Part shown: one piece after another, positions 1 through 7,367 of the stretch
Position numbering within the stretch: position 1 is the first letter of the stretch
Layout of the letters: each line of letters starts with the position of its first letter
From: Rickettsiales bacterium
GTDB lineage: Bacteria; Pseudomonadota; Alphaproteobacteria; TMED109
DNA: 12,827 nucleotides
Assembly: GCA_002689905.1 (NCBI GenBank)
Contig: NZIN01000047.1
Coordinates: 1-12,827 of the forward strand
Direction: 5' to 3'
Program-made: the position numbers and the translations under genes
Notes under the pieces: model-generated
What the model was told of the DNA's origin: nothing
Databases searched by the model: none
The model's input: only the letters and a program-made list of their open reading frames with translations

Positions 1-935
1 CAGCTTCAGATTGGTTTTTTCAGATGGTATTTGTTGCTACTACTGCTTCAATTGTTTCAGGCGCTCTTGCTGAAAGAATACTAATTTGGCCATTTTTTGG
101 ATTTATATTAGTCTTAACTGCTATTCTATATCCGATTTCTGGATCATGGCAATGGGGTGGAGGCTGGTTAAGTGAAATGGGCTTTTCAGATTTTGCAGGC
201 TCAACAATAGTTCATTCAGTAGGAGGCTGGGCTGCATTAACAGGTGCTCTTATTTTAGGAGCTAGGAAAGGAAAATATAATTCAGATGGTTCAGCTAATG
301 TAATGCCTGGTCAATCTATACCTATGGCAACATTGGGGGTTTGGATATTATGGCTTGGTTGGTTTGGTTTTAATGGTGCCTCGCAGTTAGCTTTAGGCTC
401 TTATGGCGATGCTGATGCCGTTGCTACTATATTTGCTAATACAAGTATGGCTGCAGCAGGCGGTGTGCTTGGTGCAATGATATTAAGTAGAGTTATGTAC
501 GGCAAGACTGATGTTGGTGCTACTCTTAATGGCGCAATTGCTGGTTTAGTTAGTATTACAGCAGAACCTTTAACACCTGTTATTGGAGAGGCTATAATTA
601 TAGGTGCTATTGGAGGAATTTTATGTATGTTTGGTATGAAATTATTAGACAAACTTAAAATAGATGATGTAGTAGGAGCAATTCCAGCACACTTAATAGC
701 TGGTATATGGGGAACATTAGTAGTTCCTTTCACTAATTCTGACACATCTTATGGCACTCAGATTATAGGAATACTTGCTTTTGGAGTATTTACAGTCATA
801 GGTTCAACCATAGTATGGTCAATATTAAAAGCTACAGTTGGAATAAGAGCTACAGAAGATGACGAGGTCTATGGTTTAGATCTAAGCGAAGCAGGTTCAG
901 AAGGTTACCCAGAATACGTCTCAAAGAAGAAATAG
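1..935 (+). CDS. amt: Ammonium transporter (Amt/AmtB family), 5' end missing
   Basis: Inner-membrane channel that takes up ammonium. The frame is open from base 3, so the gene begins outside the window; about 310 C-terminal residues are present. The fragment opens with DWFFQMVF and SGALAERI, the family's Phe-gate/third-helix region. Both histidines of the Amt pore pair appear to be conserved: one in STIVHSVGG (codon at 213) and one in AIPAHLIAG (codon at 690). The WFGFNGAS stretch matches the helix carrying the second gate Phe. Several hydrophobic helices follow in order, and a short charged tail (EDDEVYGLDLSEAGSEGYPEYV) resembles the cytoplasmic tail that PII proteins engage in Amt channels. 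No glnK-like gene lies downstream; it could lie upstream, outside the window. A strong hairpin terminator follows the stop. The family is certain; specificity is taken from the family. Confidence 0.95.
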   Translation, partial: ASDWFFQMVFVATTASIVSGALAERILIWPFFGFILVLTAILYPISGSWQWGGGWLSEMGFSDFAGSTIVHSVGGWAALTGALILGARKGKYNSDGSANVMPGQSIPMATLGVWILWLGWFGFNGASQLALGSYGDADAVATIFANTSMAAAGGVLGAMILSRVMYGKTDVGATLNGAIAGLVSITAEPLTPVIGEAIIIGAIGGILCMFGMKLLDKLKIDDVVGAIPAHLIAGIWGTLVVPFTNSDTSYGTQIIGILAFGVFTVIGSTIVWSILKATVGIRATEDDEVYGLDLSEAGSEGYPEYVSKKK

Positions 936-946
936 CCTTCACTAAT

Positions 947-986
947 AGTAGCAAAGGATTTTTTCCTTTGCTACTCTATAATTTTT
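947..986 (+). terminator. Rho-independent terminator after amt
   Basis: A perfect 12-bp inverted repeat (947-958 with 964-975, agtagcaaagga / tcctttgctact) encloses a 5-T loop. After a few bases it is followed by a T run at 982-986. It begins 12 nt after the amt stop and is the clearest intrinsic terminator in the window. Confidence 0.8.
977..982 (+). promoter_or_regulatory. Possible -10 box for yggT
   Basis: A perfect TATAAT lies directly on the 3' flank of the amt terminator hairpin, 19 nt before the yggT ATG. No good -35 box is visible at 16-18 bp because that position falls inside the hairpin. In DNA this AT-rich the hexamer can occur by chance. It would give a leader of about 13 nt, consistent with the lack of a Shine-Dalgarno sequence before yggT. 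Confidence 0.3.
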
Positions 987-1001
987 ATATATCATCTAAA
1001 T

Positions 1002-1301
1002 ATGAATTCCTTAGTAATATTGATAAGTCAAGTAATAGAGCTATTTATTTGGCTACTTATAATACAAGCTATATTAAGCTGGTTGGTTGCTTTTGGAATA
1101 GTAAATACTCAGAGTAATTTTGTTAATATGATAGGAAGTTTTCTGTATAAAGTTACTGAGCCCCTATTAAGGCCAATTAGAAGGCTTTTGCCCGAATTTG
1201 GTGGAGTAGACATATCTCCGGTAATACTAATAATCTTATTGATATTTTTTAGAAATCTTCTTTTTGAGTATACCGGCTTAATAAGTTTTAGTAAACTCTA
1301 A
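1002..1301 (+). CDS. YggT family membrane protein
   Basis: Small inner-membrane protein of 99 residues, the usual length for YggT. It has two hydrophobic spans (about residues 3-30 and 70-90) around a central amphipathic stretch. The central SFLYKVTEPLLRPIRRLLP is the family signature. YggT proteins have been linked to osmotic tolerance and, in cyanobacteria and plastids, to membrane complex assembly or division; the role here is unknown. No Shine-Dalgarno sequence precedes the ATG. The gene is isolated behind the amt terminator, and its last 14 bases overlap the end of argG on the opposite strand. Identification of the family is firm; function is not. Confidence 0.9.
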   Translation: MNSLVILISQVIELFIWLLIIQAILSWLVAFGIVNTQSNFVNMIGSFLYKVTEPLLRPIRRLLPEFGGVDISPVILIILLIFFRNLLFEYTGLISFSKL

Positions 1302-2472
1302 ACCTTAATGATTTAAGCTTAATAAAACCTTCTGCATCTTTTTGATCATAAATGTTATCTTCCTCGAAGGTTGATAAATCTTTATTATATAAACTAAACC
1401 TTGATTTCCTTCCTTTTACACTAACTATTCCTTGTCTTAAATATATTTTTACATCTCCTTCTACTCTTTCTTGACTTTTGTCTATTAAAGCTTGCAACAT
1501 TTCTCTTTCTGGACTAAACCACAGACCATCGTAGATAAGTTTTGCATATTTAGGCATTACTTCATCTTTGAGCATTATAGTAGGTCCATCCAATGTTAAG
1601 CTTTCAATTGCTCTATGTGCTTCTAATAAAATAGTACCTCCAGGAGTTTCATATACTCCTCTTGATTTCATACCAACTGTTCTATTTTCCACTAAGTCTT
1701 TTCTTCCTATACCATTTCTTCCTCCTATTTCATTAAGCTTTTTGAAAGCTTTAAAAGGAGTTAGGTTATTATTATTCACCTTTATTAAGTTCCCTTTTTT
1801 AAAACTTAAAATAATATTTTCTCCTTTGCTACTAGCTTTAGATGGTGTCTTAGTTAATCTATACATATTTTCATCAGGTTCTACCCAAGGGTCTTCTAAT
1901 ATTTTTCCTTCATAAGAAATATGAAGAAGGTTTGCATCCATTGAATAAGGTGGGTCTTTTTTTTTGCTTCCTGGAACAGGTATTTTATTTTGATATGCAT
2001 ATTTGATGAGTTTTTCTCTAGAATTTAAATTCCATTCCCTCCACGGAGCTATGACCTCTATATTGGGGTTATGAGCATAATATCCCATTTCAAAACGAAT
2101 TTGATCATTGCCCTTCCCTGTAGCACCGTGAGAAACGAATTTTGCTTTATATTTTTTAGCTATATCAATTTGCTTTCTTGCTATAAGTGGTCTTGCTATA
2201 GCTGTACCTAGTAAATAATTTCCCTCATATAATGCATTAGCACGAAACATAGGATATATATAATCCTTTACAAAAGTATTTTTTAAATCTTCAACAATTA
2301 CTTTTTTAGCTCCCATTTTAATTGCATTTCTTTGAGCTGATTCTAATTCATCTTTTTGACCTATATCAGCTATAAATGCTATTACTTCTAAATTTCTCTC
2401 TTTTTGCAACCATTTTAAAATAACAGAAGTATCTAATCCGCCAGAATAAGCTAAAACTACTTTTTTTTTCAT
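1288..2472 (-). CDS. argG: Argininosuccinate synthase
   Basis: Cytoplasmic enzyme that condenses citrulline and aspartate with ATP to argininosuccinate, the penultimate step of arginine synthesis. The N-terminal AYSGGLDTS (residues 8-16) is the PP-loop of N-type ATP pyrophosphatases. SHGATGKGNDQIRFE and APWREW, further along, are typical of ArgG. At 394 residues it is of normal length (about 400). I place the start at the ATG at 2472 rather than at the GTG two codons upstream: a strong GAGGAG (2483-2478) sits 5 nt before this ATG and overlaps the GTG itself. It is the last gene of the leftward IalB-like > rlmN > argG block, 13 nt after rlmN. Its 3' end overlaps yggT by 14 bp with no terminator between them. 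Confidence 0.97.
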   Translation of the reverse strand: MKKKVVLAYSGGLDTSVILKWLQKERNLEVIAFIADIGQKDELESAQRNAIKMGAKKVIVEDLKNTFVKDYIYPMFRANALYEGNYLLGTAIARPLIARKQIDIAKKYKAKFVSHGATGKGNDQIRFEMGYYAHNPNIEVIAPWREWNLNSREKLIKYAYQNKIPVPGSKKKDPPYSMDANLLHISYEGKILEDPWVEPDENMYRLTKTPSKASSKGENIILSFKKGNLIKVNNNNLTPFKAFKKLNEIGGRNGIGRKDLVENRTVGMKSRGVYETPGGTILLEAHRAIESLTLDGPTIMLKDEVMPKYAKLIYDGLWFSPEREMLQALIDKSQERVEGDVKIYLRQGIVSVKGRKSRFSLYNKDLSTFEEDNIYDQKDAEGFIKLKSLRFRVY

Positions 2473-2477
2473 AACCA

Positions 2478-2483
2478 CTCCTC
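2478..2483 (-). promoter_or_regulatory. Shine-Dalgarno that sets the argG start
   Basis: GAGGAG read on the minus strand, 5 nt upstream of the ATG at 2472. Because it overlaps the alternative GTG at 2478, it argues against that GTG as the initiation codon. Confidence 0.75.
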
Positions 2484-2485
2484 TT

Positions 2486-3544
2486 CTAAAAAGATTTTAA
2501 TTGTCCACATGCTGCCAAAACATCATTTCCCCTCGGCATTCTTACAGTAGCAACTAATTTGCCTTTCTCCAAAATATATTTTTTAAATTCTAAAATTCTA
2601 TCTGGGGAAGACACTTTATATTTAGAGCCTGGCCATGGATTAAATGGAATTAAATTTATTTTTGCTTTAAATGGTTTAATTAGTTTAATTAGTTCTTTAG
2701 CATCTGTTAGAGAATCATTTACACCATCTAGCATTATGTACTCAAAAGTTATTTTTTTATTTACTCTTCTTTTGCTGTAATTTCTTAAAGCCTCTAAAAG
2801 TTTATTTATAGGCCACTTTCTATTAATAGGCACTAATTCATCTCTAATTTTATCAAATGCTGCATGTAATGAAATTGCTAAATTAACATCACTTTCTTCT
2901 TTAAATTTATCTATTACTGGAACTACTCCAGAAGTAGAAAGAGTAACTTTCCTCTTAGAAAAAGCGAGACCTTTGTTATTAATTAAAACATTTATTGTTT
3001 TAATTACGTTTTCATAATTATAAAAAGGTTCACCCATTCCCATAAAAACTATATTAGTAACTTTTCTTTCTTCTTTGTTATAAACCCAATCTTTTAAATC
3101 ATTTTTTACATAGATTATTTGTCCAAGTATTTCTGACAAATTTAAGTTTCTGATAAACTTCATAGTACCTGTGTGACAAAATGAACAAGATAAAGTACAC
3201 CCTACTTGTGATGATATACATATGGTCCCTCGGTTTTTTTCAGGAATATAAACAGTTTCAATTTCTTTACCATCATTAAGTTCAAATAACCATTTTTTAG
3301 TACCATCTTTTGAACAAATATATTTTTTAACCTTAAAATCAGGAAAAAAAAAATTTTCATTGATTTTTTTAATAACTGGTAAAGAAATATTATTTACTAC
3401 ATTTAGATTATTAATGCCTTTAACATACAACCAATTCCATAATTGATCAGCCCTAAATGGTTTTTCCTGAACGCTAATAAAAAATGATTTTAATTCTTCT
3501 AACGAGACATTATATATATTTTCTTTCAATATATTTAACCGCAA
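2486..3544 (-). CDS. rlmN: Dual-specificity 23S rRNA/tRNA adenine-C2 methyltransferase RlmN
   Basis: Radical-SAM enzyme that methylates C2 of A2503 in 23S rRNA and A37 in some tRNAs. At 352 residues it is of normal length. GCTLSCSFCHTG carries the 4Fe-4S CxxxCxxC cluster (Cys116, Cys120, Cys123). GMGEPFYNY is the SAM-binding GEP motif, and the AACGQL near the end supplies the C-terminal catalytic Cys346. The N-terminal FRADQLWNWLYVKG is the RlmN accessory domain. The start used is a TTG at 3544, overlapping the end of the upstream IalB-like gene by 10 bp. A second in-frame TTG lies five codons later and neither has a clear Shine-Dalgarno sequence, so the exact start is uncertain; translational coupling to the upstream gene is likely. 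Confidence 0.96.
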   Translation of the reverse strand: MRLNILKENIYNVSLEELKSFFISVQEKPFRADQLWNWLYVKGINNLNVVNNISLPVIKKINENFFFPDFKVKKYICSKDGTKKWLFELNDGKEIETVYIPEKNRGTICISSQVGCTLSCSFCHTGTMKFIRNLNLSEILGQIIYVKNDLKDWVYNKEERKVTNIVFMGMGEPFYNYENVIKTINVLINNKGLAFSKRKVTLSTSGVVPVIDKFKEESDVNLAISLHAAFDKIRDELVPINRKWPINKLLEALRNYSKRRVNKKITFEYIMLDGVNDSLTDAKELIKLIKPFKAKINLIPFNPWPGSKYKVSSPDRILEFKKYILEKGKLVATVRMPRGNDVLAACGQLKSF

Positions 3545-4050
3545 TATTTACTTATTTTCTCAAATGCCTTGGAAAAACCACTTAATGAATAAGTATCTTT
3601 TGTATCTGTTCCTCGCTTAGATTTCCCTAAAGCCACTAATTTATTTCCTTTTTCCATTTCAATTATAATCTGCTTATCAGTTTTTGACTTAATTCCTGTC
3701 CAAGCAGTTTGACCAAATGTACTAAGTTGAAAAGCCTTTTTAGTATCTATTTCTATAGTAGCTTTTGCATTCTGAGGAAAAGAATATCCAAAGTCAAAAC
3801 CTACAACGTTACTATTTTTGATTTTTTCACTATTTCTGTAAACAACTATTCTAACCCTGCCTCTCATTTTATATTTCCCTTCTGACTTTTCTGGTTCTGC
3901 AATCATATAACATAGATTTTTTGTTTTTGAATAAACACTCCAGTTCCCATACTTTCCTAATTTTTTAACGCCATAGTCTTCTGCTAACAAACTAAAATTA
4001 GAAAAAAAGAAAAAAAAACTAAAAAAAACTGTTACCTTTTTAAAATGCAT
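3535..4050 (-). CDS. Invasion-associated locus B (IalB) family periplasmic protein
   Basis: Exported protein of 171 residues. A signal peptide with a remarkably Phe-rich core (residues 6-19) ends in SLLA-ED, giving probable cleavage after Ala23. The mature part has the IalB layout: GNWSVYS near the start, a Cys (C47) in NLCYMIAEP, a beta-rich middle and a C-terminal Cys170 that could pair with C47. IalB was named in Bartonella, but relatives are widespread in free-living alphaproteobacteria with no known role, so no virulence function is implied. A strong AAAGGAG (4062-4056) lies 5 nt before the ATG. It heads the leftward operon with rlmN and argG, an arrangement I recall from other alphaproteobacteria. 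The signal-peptide region is coded by long A/T homopolymers. Confidence 0.82.
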   Translation of the reverse strand: MHFKKVTVFFSFFFFFSNFSLLAEDYGVKKLGKYGNWSVYSKTKNLCYMIAEPEKSEGKYKMRGRVRIVVYRNSEKIKNSNVVGFDFGYSFPQNAKATIEIDTKKAFQLSTFGQTAWTGIKSKTDKQIIIEMEKGNKLVALGKSKRGTDTKDTYSLSGFSKAFEKISKYCG

Positions 4051-4108
4051 ATTTACTCCTTTTATATAATAAGTAAACTTAGTTTTAATTTAAAAATTTG
4101 TTTAGGTC

Positions 4109-4114
4109 TATAAT
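4109..4114 (+). promoter_or_regulatory. TATAAT box between IalB-like gene and reductase
   Basis: A perfect -10 hexamer in the 67-bp divergent gap. Read on the plus strand it would start transcription near 4121, inside the annotated gene and 6 nt before an internal ATG at 4127. On the minus strand the same bases give TATTAT (4115-4110), usable for the IalB-like operon with a leader of about 50 nt. No convincing -35 box exists for either direction. Confidence 0.3.
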
Positions 4115-4117
4115 AAA

Positions 4118-5092
4118 ATGTATAGCATGATAGTAAATAGATATGGCAGTCCAGAAATACTTGAATATGTAAAATCAAAATCTGATAAAATTGAGAAAAA
4201 TTCAGTAAGAATTGAAGTAAATAGTGTAGGAGTAAATTTTGCTGATGTTTTAACTATAAAGGGAAGGTATCAAGAAAGACCCAGACCTCCTTTTTCTCCT
4301 GGTTTAGAGGTTTCTGGGAAAGTAATAGAAATTGGTAAAAATGTTTTAAGTCATAAGGTTGGCGACTCAGTTATAGCAATAATGAAGTATGGAGGGTATA
4401 AATCTGAAGTAATAGTTCCCTCAGAAAATATCTATAAAGCTTTTAAAAATATGTCTTTAGAAATAGCTGCTGGATTCCCTGTTACTTACGGAACAGCTTA
4501 TAGCGCTTTGGTGACAAAAGCTGAAATAAAAAAAAATGAAACCTGCTTGATTTTAGGGGCAACAGGCGGGGTTGGCATTGCTGCAGTAGAAATAGCTAAA
4601 GCATTGGAAGCTAATGTTATAGCATGTGGAGGAGACGACATAAAATTGCAAAGTTGTAAAAATAAAGGAGCCGATCACATCATAAATTATAAGCAAAATA
4701 TTTTAAAGAATGAATTAAACAGAATTAACATTAAAGAGATAGATGTAGTGATTGATATGGTAGGAGGATATTTAGCCTTAAACGCAATAAAATCGCTTAG
4801 TTGGAATGGTAGAATTGTTATAGTGGGGTTTGCCTCAGGTAAAATACCTGATATTCCTGCAAATAGGCTCTTACTAAAAAATGCTAAAGCAGACGGTTTA
4901 TACTGGGGAGAACTGGCATATAGAGAACCTAAAAGCATTGGAGAAGATTTTGCTGTTTTAAATAAACTTTATGACAGAAAGCTAATCAATCCTATTAATC
5001 ACAAAACTTTTGATTTAAAAGAAGCAACTACTGCTTTAAATTACTTATTAGAAAGAAAAAATATTGGTAAAATAGTTCTTAAAGTTAATTAA
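4118..5092 (+). CDS. Zinc-independent quinone oxidoreductase-type NAD(P)H reductase (MDR superfamily)
   Basis: Cytoplasmic medium-chain reductase of 324 residues, the normal length for the QOR/enoyl-reductase branch. NFADVLTIKGRYQ (40-52) and PGLEVSGKVIEIG (61-73) form the catalytic domain signature. LILGATGGVGIAAVEIAKAL is the Rossmann nucleotide loop (about 144-163). The structural- and catalytic-zinc cysteines of alcohol dehydrogenases are absent. Expected reaction: NAD(P)H-dependent reduction of a quinone or an alpha,beta-unsaturated carbonyl; the substrate cannot be read from sequence. The start is chosen because MYSMIVNRYG matches the spacing of family N-termini, but a TATAAT just 3 nt before it leaves the ATG at 4127 possible. 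Its last 8 bases overlap scoB tail to tail. Confidence 0.88.
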   Translation: MYSMIVNRYGSPEILEYVKSKSDKIEKNSVRIEVNSVGVNFADVLTIKGRYQERPRPPFSPGLEVSGKVIEIGKNVLSHKVGDSVIAIMKYGGYKSEVIVPSENIYKAFKNMSLEIAAGFPVTYGTAYSALVTKAEIKKNETCLILGATGGVGIAAVEIAKALEANVIACGGDDIKLQSCKNKGADHIINYKQNILKNELNRINIKEIDVVIDMVGGYLALNAIKSLSWNGRIVIVGFASGKIPDIPANRLLLKNAKADGLYWGELAYREPKSIGEDFAVLNKLYDRKLINPINHKTFDLKEATTALNYLLERKNIGKIVLKVN

Positions 5093-5714
5093 AAATTAAA
5101 TTAACGGCAGTATTTTTTATAAGTTGTTCTTTACTAACACCAGGAGCTATTTCTAAAACTCTTAAACCTTCTTTAATTTCAAAAACTCCCATATTAGTAA
5201 TAATCAAATCTACAACACTTTTTCCAGTTAAAGGAAGTGTACATTTTGCTAAAATTTTTGGACTACCATCTTTAGCATTATGATCCATTAATACTAGCAC
5301 TTTCTTTACACCTGCAACTAAATCCATTGCTCCACCCATTCCTTTAACCATTTTTCCAGGAATCATCCAATTTGCTAAGTCGCCTTTTTCTGATACTTGC
5401 ATGGCACCTAGTATCGACAAATCTATATGCCCGCCTCTAATCATAGCAAAAGATTCTGCAGAAGAGAAAAAACTAGAGTCTGGTAAAGATGTAATAGTCT
5501 GTTTTCCTGCATTAATTAAATCTGGATCCTCTTTTCCTCTTTTTGGAAAAGGGCCCATTCCGAGCATTCCATTTTCACTTTGTAAAGTTATATTTTTATT
5601 TTCATCTATGTAATTAGCAACTAGGGTCGGCATTCCTATCCCTAAATTAACATAATAACCTTCTTTAAGTTCTTTTGCAGCCCTTTTGCACATATCCATT
5701 CTATCCCAACCCAT
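5085..5714 (-). CDS. scoB: 3-oxoacid (succinyl-CoA:acetoacetate) CoA-transferase subunit B
   Basis: Subunit B of the heteromeric class I CoA-transferase, which moves CoA from succinyl-CoA to a 3-oxoacid such as acetoacetate. LGIGMPTLVANYI (24-36) and LQSENGMLGMGPFP (44-57) are diagnostic; Glu47 of SENG is the residue that forms the glutamyl-CoA intermediate in this family. At 209 residues it is of usual length (about 210-220). Its ATG overlaps the scoA stop as TAATG, so translation is probably coupled and the two subunits made in similar amounts. It converges on the upstream-facing reductase gene with an 8-bp overlap. Acetoacetate is the family default; other short 3-oxoacids, or the related beta-ketoadipate transferase, cannot be excluded. 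Confidence 0.93.
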   Translation of the reverse strand: MGWDRMDMCKRAAKELKEGYYVNLGIGMPTLVANYIDENKNITLQSENGMLGMGPFPKRGKEDPDLINAGKQTITSLPDSSFFSSAESFAMIRGGHIDLSILGAMQVSEKGDLANWMIPGKMVKGMGGAMDLVAGVKKVLVLMDHNAKDGSPKILAKCTLPLTGKSVVDLIITNMGVFEIKEGLRVLEIAPGVSKEQLIKNTAVNLIFN

Positions 5715-6412
5715 TAATCTTCACTCAAGGTTAAGTTTTCAATTGCCTTACTATAACTTTTACCTTTAATAATTCTCTGTATATAAATACCTGGGGTGTG
5801 AATCTGATCTGGATCTAATTCTCCCTCATCACACAATTCTTCAACTTCTGCTATAGTGTGCTTGCCAGCTGTTGCCATTATTGGATTAAAATTTCTAGCT
5901 GTTTTTCTATAAATTAAATTACCAGCTTTATCTCCTTTCCAAGCTTTCACTATTGATAAATCTGCAACTAGTCCTGTCTCCATAATATAATTCTTTCCAT
6001 TAAATGTTTTATGTTCCTTATTTTCTGCTACTAATGTTCCCACACCTGTAGCAGTAAAAAATGCTGGAATACCAGCACCACCTGCTCTTATTCTCTCTGC
6101 TAGAGTGCCTTGGGGATTAAACTCTAGTTCAATTTCTCCAGAAAGATACTGTTTTTCAAAAAGTTTATTTTCTCCAACATAAGAAGATATAGCTTTACTT
6201 ATTTGTCCTGTTTCTAATAAAAGACCTAGACCACTGCCCTCTGTTCCTGCATTATTAGATATCACAGTTATTTTTTTTACTCCACTATCTCTCAAAGAGA
6301 GTATTAGATTTTCTGGTAAACCACAAAGACCGAAACCTCCTGACATTATAATCATACCATCAAAGAGTAATCCTTTTATTGCTTCTTCAGGGGTGTCATA
6401 AACTTTTTTCAT
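5714..6412 (-). CDS. scoA: 3-oxoacid (succinyl-CoA:acetoacetate) CoA-transferase subunit A
   Basis: Subunit A of the CoA-transferase, forming the CoA-binding partner of ScoB. SGGFGLCGLPENLI (24-37) is the subunit A glycine-rich signature; VISNNAG and EFNPQGTLAERIRAGGAGIPAF, in the middle, are also typical. At 232 residues it is of normal length. I place the start at the ATG at 6412: AAAGG (6425-6421) lies 8 nt before it, whereas the GTG two codons earlier (6418) would leave only 2 nt. It is the first gene of the scoA-scoB pair, divergent from the DMT transporter gene across about 40 bp. With prpE and accA in the same window the region is rich in short-chain acyl-CoA metabolism, although they are not in one operon. 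Confidence 0.93.
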   Translation of the reverse strand: MKKVYDTPEEAIKGLLFDGMIIMSGGFGLCGLPENLILSLRDSGVKKITVISNNAGTEGSGLGLLLETGQISKAISSYVGENKLFEKQYLSGEIELEFNPQGTLAERIRAGGAGIPAFFTATGVGTLVAENKEHKTFNGKNYIMETGLVADLSIVKAWKGDKAGNLIYRKTARNFNPIMATAGKHTIAEVEELCDEGELDPDQIHTPGIYIQRIIKGKSYSKAIENLTLSED

Positions 6413-6427
6413 TTTCACTACCTTTCA

Positions 6428-6436
6428 TGCTATAAA
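6428..6436 (+). promoter_or_regulatory. Possible extended -10 promoter of the DMT pair
   Basis: TGCTATAAA (TG motif plus -10 box) in the short gap between scoA and the first DMT gene. It would start transcription near 6443, about 14 nt before the ATG at 6457, which has no Shine-Dalgarno sequence. No -35 box is required for extended -10 promoters, but AT-richness makes chance matches common. Confidence 0.3.
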
Positions 6437-6456
6437 TAATAAAATAAAATGAAAAA

Positions 6457-7347
6457 ATGTCATTAAGAATTAAATCAGCTCTCTGGATGCTGTTTGCATC
6501 ATTAAACTTTGCACTTCTAAACACATTAGTTAAATATTTATCGAATGACTACCACCTCTCTCAAATTATTTTTTTTAGATCATTTTTTGCTGTAATTTTT
6601 ATTTTCCCATGGCTATTAAATTCTGGATTGTCGAGTTTAAAAACGAAATCAATTAAACTACAATTAGGAAGGTCTGCAGTAGCTTTAGCAGCAATGTATC
6701 TATGGTTTTTCTCAATATCTAAAATTCCTCTAGCTGAAGCAACAGCCATAAATTTTACAGCTCCAATCTTTGGTGCAATATGCGCTATTGTTTTTTTAGG
6801 AGAAAAAATAAAAAAAAGAAGGTTTATTGCAATTATGCTTTCTATTATTGGTGCTCTAATTATCATAAAACCAGGATTTAATAATATGAGTATTTACTTG
6901 CTTATTGCTCTAGCAGCTTCATTACTAATGGGATTGGCAGCTGTTTTTATAAAAAAACTTACTATGATTGATCACCCAAACTCTGTTGTATTTTATATGC
7001 CAATATTTTTAGCAATATTTTCTTTTATACCTTGTATTATATATTGGATAAAACCTAGTTTAGTAGATGGATTACTATTAGTAAGCACAGGATTAATTGC
7101 TACTTTAGCTCATCAAGGTATCACACGTGCTTTTTCAATATCTGAAACCACTTATGTTCTTGTATTTGATTATTTAAGACTTCCATTTACAGCAATACTC
7201 GCTTTCTATATTTTTTATGAAATACCATCAGTTACAGTTTTTATTGGAAGTTTGATTATATTTATTTCTAGTATTTATATTATAAATAGAGAAAAAGTAG
7301 CAGGTAAAAAAGAAACTACTCCGGTAATTACTGCAAAAAGAATATGA
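6457..7347 (+). CDS. EamA/DMT family transporter (first of a tandem pair)
   Basis: Integral membrane carrier of 296 residues with about ten hydrophobic helices arranged as two EamA repeats (roughly 5-140 and 145-285). Recognisable family features: FRSFFAVIFIFPW in helix 2, PLAEATAINFTAPIFGAICAIVFLGEKI around helices 3-4 of repeat 1, and TTYVLVFDYLRLPFTAILAF in repeat 2. A lysine-rich tail (REKVAGKKE) is probably cytoplasmic. The substrate is not identifiable; members export or import amino acids, nucleotides, S-adenosylmethionine and other metabolites. No Shine-Dalgarno sequence precedes the ATG. The TGA stop overlaps an ATG (ATGA, 7344-7347) that opens a 7-codon mini-ORF leading into the second transporter gene. 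Confidence 0.9.
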   Translation: MSLRIKSALWMLFASLNFALLNTLVKYLSNDYHLSQIIFFRSFFAVIFIFPWLLNSGLSSLKTKSIKLQLGRSAVALAAMYLWFFSISKIPLAEATAINFTAPIFGAICAIVFLGEKIKKRRFIAIMLSIIGALIIIKPGFNNMSIYLLIALAASLLMGLAAVFIKKLTMIDHPNSVVFYMPIFLAIFSFIPCIIYWIKPSLVDGLLLVSTGLIATLAHQGITRAFSISETTYVLVFDYLRLPFTAILAFYIFYEIPSVTVFIGSLIIFISSIYIINREKVAGKKETTPVITAKRI

Positions 7348-7367
7348 ATAATTGTAGATATTTGTGA
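7344..7367 (+). other. Seven-codon mini-ORF linking the two DMT genes
   Basis: ATG at 7344 overlaps the TGA of the first transporter (ATGA). The mini-ORF reads MNNCRYL and stops at TGA 7365-7367, which overlaps the GTG start of the second transporter (GTGA). It could act as a re-initiation relay. It could also be chance, or the remnant of an older ATG start lost by a frameshift. Nothing else supports it as a gene. Confidence 0.25.

Noticed and set aside
401..745. Antisense open frame inside amt, and similar ones inside argG, rlmN, the reductase, scoB and the first DMT gene
   Set aside because: They lie fully within strongly conserved genes, have low-complexity translations, no ribosome sites and no recognisable motifs.
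1285..1325. Possible hairpin terminator at the yggT/argG overlap
   Set aside because: Only weak 5-6 bp AT-rich pairings were found (for example TTAA and GTTTAG repeats), not better than background.
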